Below are positions 60,500 to 64,000 of a stretch of DNA of 64,000 nucleotides, in pieces. The DNA is taken from positions 259,501 to 323,500 of the forward strand of contig JACYXH010000401.1 in the NCBI GenBank assembly GCA_026745465.1. Direction: 5' to 3'. Every line of letters begins with the position of its first letter. Positions within the stretch are counted from its first letter, which is position 1. Origin of the DNA: Lota lota. Lineage: Eukaryota; Chordata; Actinopteri; Gadiformes; Lotidae. Both the position numbers and the translations under genes were made by a program. Under the pieces are notes generated by a model. That model saw only the letters and a list, made by a program, of their open reading frames with translations. It was not told the DNA's origin and did not search any database.

Positions 60500-60620
60500 G
60501 CATAATGCTCACAGAGCACCCACCAGACCAGACAATATAATTAATTGAAATGCAAACCATTAATCATTTATGAGGCTGTCTGTCTTTCATTTTAATGATG
60601 CCACACAAAAGGTTTCAGGC
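60500..60620. promoter_or_regulatory. Candidate conserved enhancer downstream of bub1b
   Basis: Dense homeodomain- and POU-like words within 80 bases: taattaattgaaatgcaaac (octamer-like ATGCAAA), ccattaatcatttatgagg and cattttaatgatgcc. Composition differs from the surrounding repeats. Conservation cannot be tested here. Confidence 0.3.
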
Positions 60621-62032
60621 AACCATTGTTTAAGGGAGGCCCTTTAACAATTTACAGTACAACCTCACCGTCATGTTTATCTATATGGCCAGTCGATGCT
60701 TTTAACCGAAGCTTTAAGTGGATCATCAAGTACGACAAAAAGCTACTAGTCTTGCAGATATCCTAATCGAGTAAATTCAGAGACATCTAGATCACTATAT
60801 AGATCTAATTTACCAATAGGATGTCTTTAGGAAGAGAATGTCTATGCCGTAACCTTAAGGACATGTGACAACTCCTTCACTGTATAGAATAAATATCCTA
60901 TATTAAATTAATACACACCCCGTCTAGATACATCATTTATATCATGAATTTGGCTTCCTTCTCAAACTGGCAACAACATATATATAGATTATGAATGTGA
61001 TGTCTCAGTTTTCCAATAACCCGAGCAAGCACAAGCACCGATCTATAAGAGTACTGATAATCATACCCAACAAGACACTAAGAAAGCACAACTTTTCTGC
61101 TGTGTCATTTGGCACTGCCATGCATGGCTGGAGAATATAATCTGTGTGTAAACATCAACTGTAATAATGCTGAGAGGTACAGGAGTGAGAGAGAGAAAGA
61201 GGTCCTATCTAGCATACACTGTATGGCCAAAACCATTTGCATCATAGTTATGCAAATTGGCTGTCACAGGGCTTGCTCATCTTTATTTGATGTAGGATGC
61301 AACATGGTTATTAAGGTGCGTTGCGGTGACTTCCACATCTTCTCTCAGCAATATTCTAAGAAGTACATATGTCCCAAATCGGCTTCCCTTTACAAGCTAT
61401 TTCTGCATGACTTGACCCTAATATATTTAAAAGCTGAGTGTCTGCCTTATAAATTATTCAATACAAGATCATGTGTGAGGCAAAATTGTTTTTTCTTTTA
61501 CCCACAATAGGTTGCATAAGAGGCCAACATTATGTTTTCTATTCCTCTACACTAAAGAGATTGTGGGCTTTTTCGTTGTCTCTCTCTAGAGATTGCCAGG
61601 ACCATTCCAGGGCCCCCCAACTCCCCCATTCCCCTGCCATCTGCCATCCCTGACCCTGTCATACCGTGGATAATGCACTTGACCGAGCAGCCCACTGGGT
61701 GCACACAGCACCCTTGGTTAGCGCCCCGCGTTCTCACATCACCCCATCACGTGTGTCAGAGATGGGTGTGGACATGGTGGAGCCCTGGCTGGATGAAAGG
61801 TATCCCGGGTAATGTGTCCATTGGCCCCTACTCTCCTTACTGTCACTGGAAACCACCCTGAGCACACAGATACGCACACACACACAGGCTTGTGAAAATA
61901 CAAGAGTGCATGCACACACACACACACACCTTTACAACATTTACACACAGATACATTGCCATAAATTCACGTCTACAGCAAAGACAGCCCAATGAGAGAG
62001 TGGGAGGAGGGAGCGATAAAGAGGCAGAGAGA

Positions 62033-62040
62033 GAGAGGGG

Positions 62041-62113
<73 letters not shown>
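62033..62113. repeat. (GA)n microsatellite
   Basis: Long GA tract with a few GGGGGC interruptions at its ends. Confidence 0.95.
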
Positions 62114-62116
<3 letters not shown>

Positions 62117-62372
62117 GCGAGAGAGAAAGAGAGAGAGAGCGAGAGAGCGAGAGAAAGAGAGAGCCAGGGAACAGTGGGAGGGGAGTATGTGGGTATGTGT
62201 GTGAGAGAGAGAGAGCACACCAGAGGAGGAGAAGGATAGGGAGACAGAGAGAGAGAGGGAGAGGGGGATGGAAGGATCATACACAGGGCTGTGATATTCT
62301 CCCCTTGGATGTTGCTTCGTCTCTCTATGGCTTCCTCCCTTCTTTGTCTGGCCACCCTGTGTGCCCAGGAGC

Positions 62373-62407
62373 AGGCAGCGGCAGCAGCAGCAGCAGCAGC
62401 AGCAGCA
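62373..62407. repeat. (CAG)n trinucleotide repeat, about 11 units
   Basis: Pure GCA/CAG run; no supported coding frame around it. Confidence 0.9.
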
Positions 62408-62984
62408 ACACACGGCGCGACCAGCGCTCGTCCATACCACCAGGGGGTGAATCAGCTCCCAACAAAGAGCCTTTGAGATGGCAGTGTGTGCGTCTGGCTG
62501 GAGGGAACAACGCATCAGGCTTACCCAGGCAAGCAGCAGCCTGCAGTGTGTGTGTTAGCTTAAGAGTCAGTCCTCGTCATCGGTGTGCGTATGTGAGTGT
62601 GTGTGTGCATGCGTGTGTTTGTGTGTGTGTGTGTATGTGTGTAAATATGTTCATGCCTGAGTGCGCGTGTAGAGCAGTGTGCGTGCGCGTGTATGTTCGT
62701 TCGTGCGTGCATGTGTGTGGGTGTATATGTGCACACTCTCGCTCACAACCATTCCTATAAGAGAGAGGCTCTCCTCTTCACTGGACGGCAAGGTAAGGGG
62801 TGGGGAGGGGGCAGTGGTAGTGATGGAAATAGATATTTATCGTCTGTTTTGAATAATGATTTATCCGACCCCGAGCCCCATTTTCTGTCTTCACAGCAAA
62901 GCGAGTAGGGGTAGCAAGGGGGCTGTGGTGGTGGGGGAGGCTTAGAGAAAGAGGCTTAGCATCATTGATAAAGAGCAAGTGCTA

Positions 62985-63155
<171 letters not shown>

Positions 63156-63254
63156 TGGTGGCTGTTGGTTGGCATCCGGAGTGGTGGAGGAAGAGAAGAA
63201 AAAGGAGTGTATAGTGATTGTAGCACAGCCAGGTGGAGTGCTGGGATAAGGTTG

Positions 63255-63285
<31 letters not shown>

Positions 63286-64000
63286 GGGATTTTAGCAGGA
63301 AGACAGATTTAGCAAAGCAATGCATCTCAAAGAGCCCTCTACCTCCCCCCCATTTCTCCTATCTTCACCCCCATTTACATCCACTTCCACCCCCCTCAAA
63401 CCTGCTCTACCTTACCCTATCCTCATGCTCTGGTTCTGGATAGAGCAGAACCTTTAACTTTGACACAGACCACAGAAAGACCTTAGGCGTCCTCTAGTGA
63501 GGACTTGTTCTGTTACAGTGTATTCTATATGTTAACACAGACACAGAGAGCGGCCTGTGTAGGCTTCTCTGCTCTGGGTGAACTCTCATGTTTGTTCAGT
63601 TATAATAAATTAATGGATGCTTTGCTTGAGGAAATCCTGCAGTCACATGCTCATGCTGGTGTGTTTAGCACATTGGATGGCTGTAGTGGGAAACTGAGGT
63701 GCATCGCCATTTGTTTAATGTACATCCTTTTGACTGCGTGTCATGCTTGTTGAAAGAATGACTGCCAAGTGAAGAGTTATACAATATGGACTTATGTAAT
63801 ACATTGGAGACGTTATTTTTGACTGTTCCAGGAGAAACATGCGTTGGTTGTAGAAGCCATGTTTGATCTAAAAAGATGGTGGCAAAATTGTGTTTTGGGA
63901 AACCACTTTGCTGATTGCAGAGTTACCTTCAGTTCCAAGTAATCGATTGCTTGTTTACTATGGTCTAGTGTGCACCAAGAACACGCAGCTCACACACGTG

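Noticed and set aside
61892-62515. Long frames rich in Arg-Glu or Ser-Leu near 62 kb
   Set aside because: Generated by the (GA)n repeat; no splice sites or family resemblance.
62197-62760. 187-codon frame with a poly-Ser stretch over the CAG repeat
   Set aside because: Composition follows the CAG and GT repeats; no recognisable domain, and no supported exon borders.

Overview
The window is vertebrate nuclear DNA, almost certainly from a ray-finned fish. Genes are split into many small GT-AG exons. Introns are packed with very long (CA)n/(TG)n microsatellites (ten tracts of about 100-156 bp) and G/C mononucleotide runs of 15-30 bp, and hAT-type elements are present. The species cannot be fixed from sequence alone; dense dinucleotide repeats are a known feature of some teleosts, for example cod-like fishes.

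Layout. 1-22.6 kb (possibly to about 29 kb), minus strand: the 5' two-thirds of a PLEKHG3-type Rho guanine-nucleotide exchange factor (start codon exon, DH domain, PH domain, beginning of the C-terminal tail); the gene runs off the left edge. 29.8-42.7 kb, minus strand: complete spint1 (HAI-1; MANSC, PKD-like, Kunitz, LDLa, Kunitz, transmembrane), whose 5.8-kb third intron holds three DNA-transposon insertions and a nested solo LTR. 45.1-50.4 kb, plus strand: complete four-exon ppp1r14d-type inhibitor of protein phosphatase 1. 51.9-55.4 kb, minus strand: complete eleven-exon zfyve19 (ANCHR, abscission checkpoint). 56.1-59.2 kb, plus strand: a complete, short bub1b (BubR1) homologue that keeps both KEN boxes, the TPR domain and the GLEBS motif, but ends in a stop and polyadenylation signal before any kinase domain, so it looks like a Mad3-type protein. 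59.2-64 kb: no recognisable coding exon, repeat-rich.

The order zfyve19-ppp1r14d-spint1 matches human 15q15.1, where BUB1B also lies. zfyve19 and bub1b are head-to-head over about 0.7 kb with CCAAT and ETS-like sites between them; both products act in mitosis (spindle checkpoint and abscission checkpoint), so shared control is plausible.

Exons were placed by hand from splice signals, reading-phase closure and family resemblance. Reading phases close for every gene except at two places, each needing a one-base correction: the DH-side exon of plekhg3 and exon 1 of zfyve19 (a T5 run). These are likely assembly or read errors but could be real lesions. No RNA gene, CRISPR array or prokaryotic feature was seen. 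The most unusual items are the Mad3-like bub1b, an 11-base microexon in plekhg3, a 130-base UG tract at the last spint1 splice acceptor, and the nested transposon cluster.
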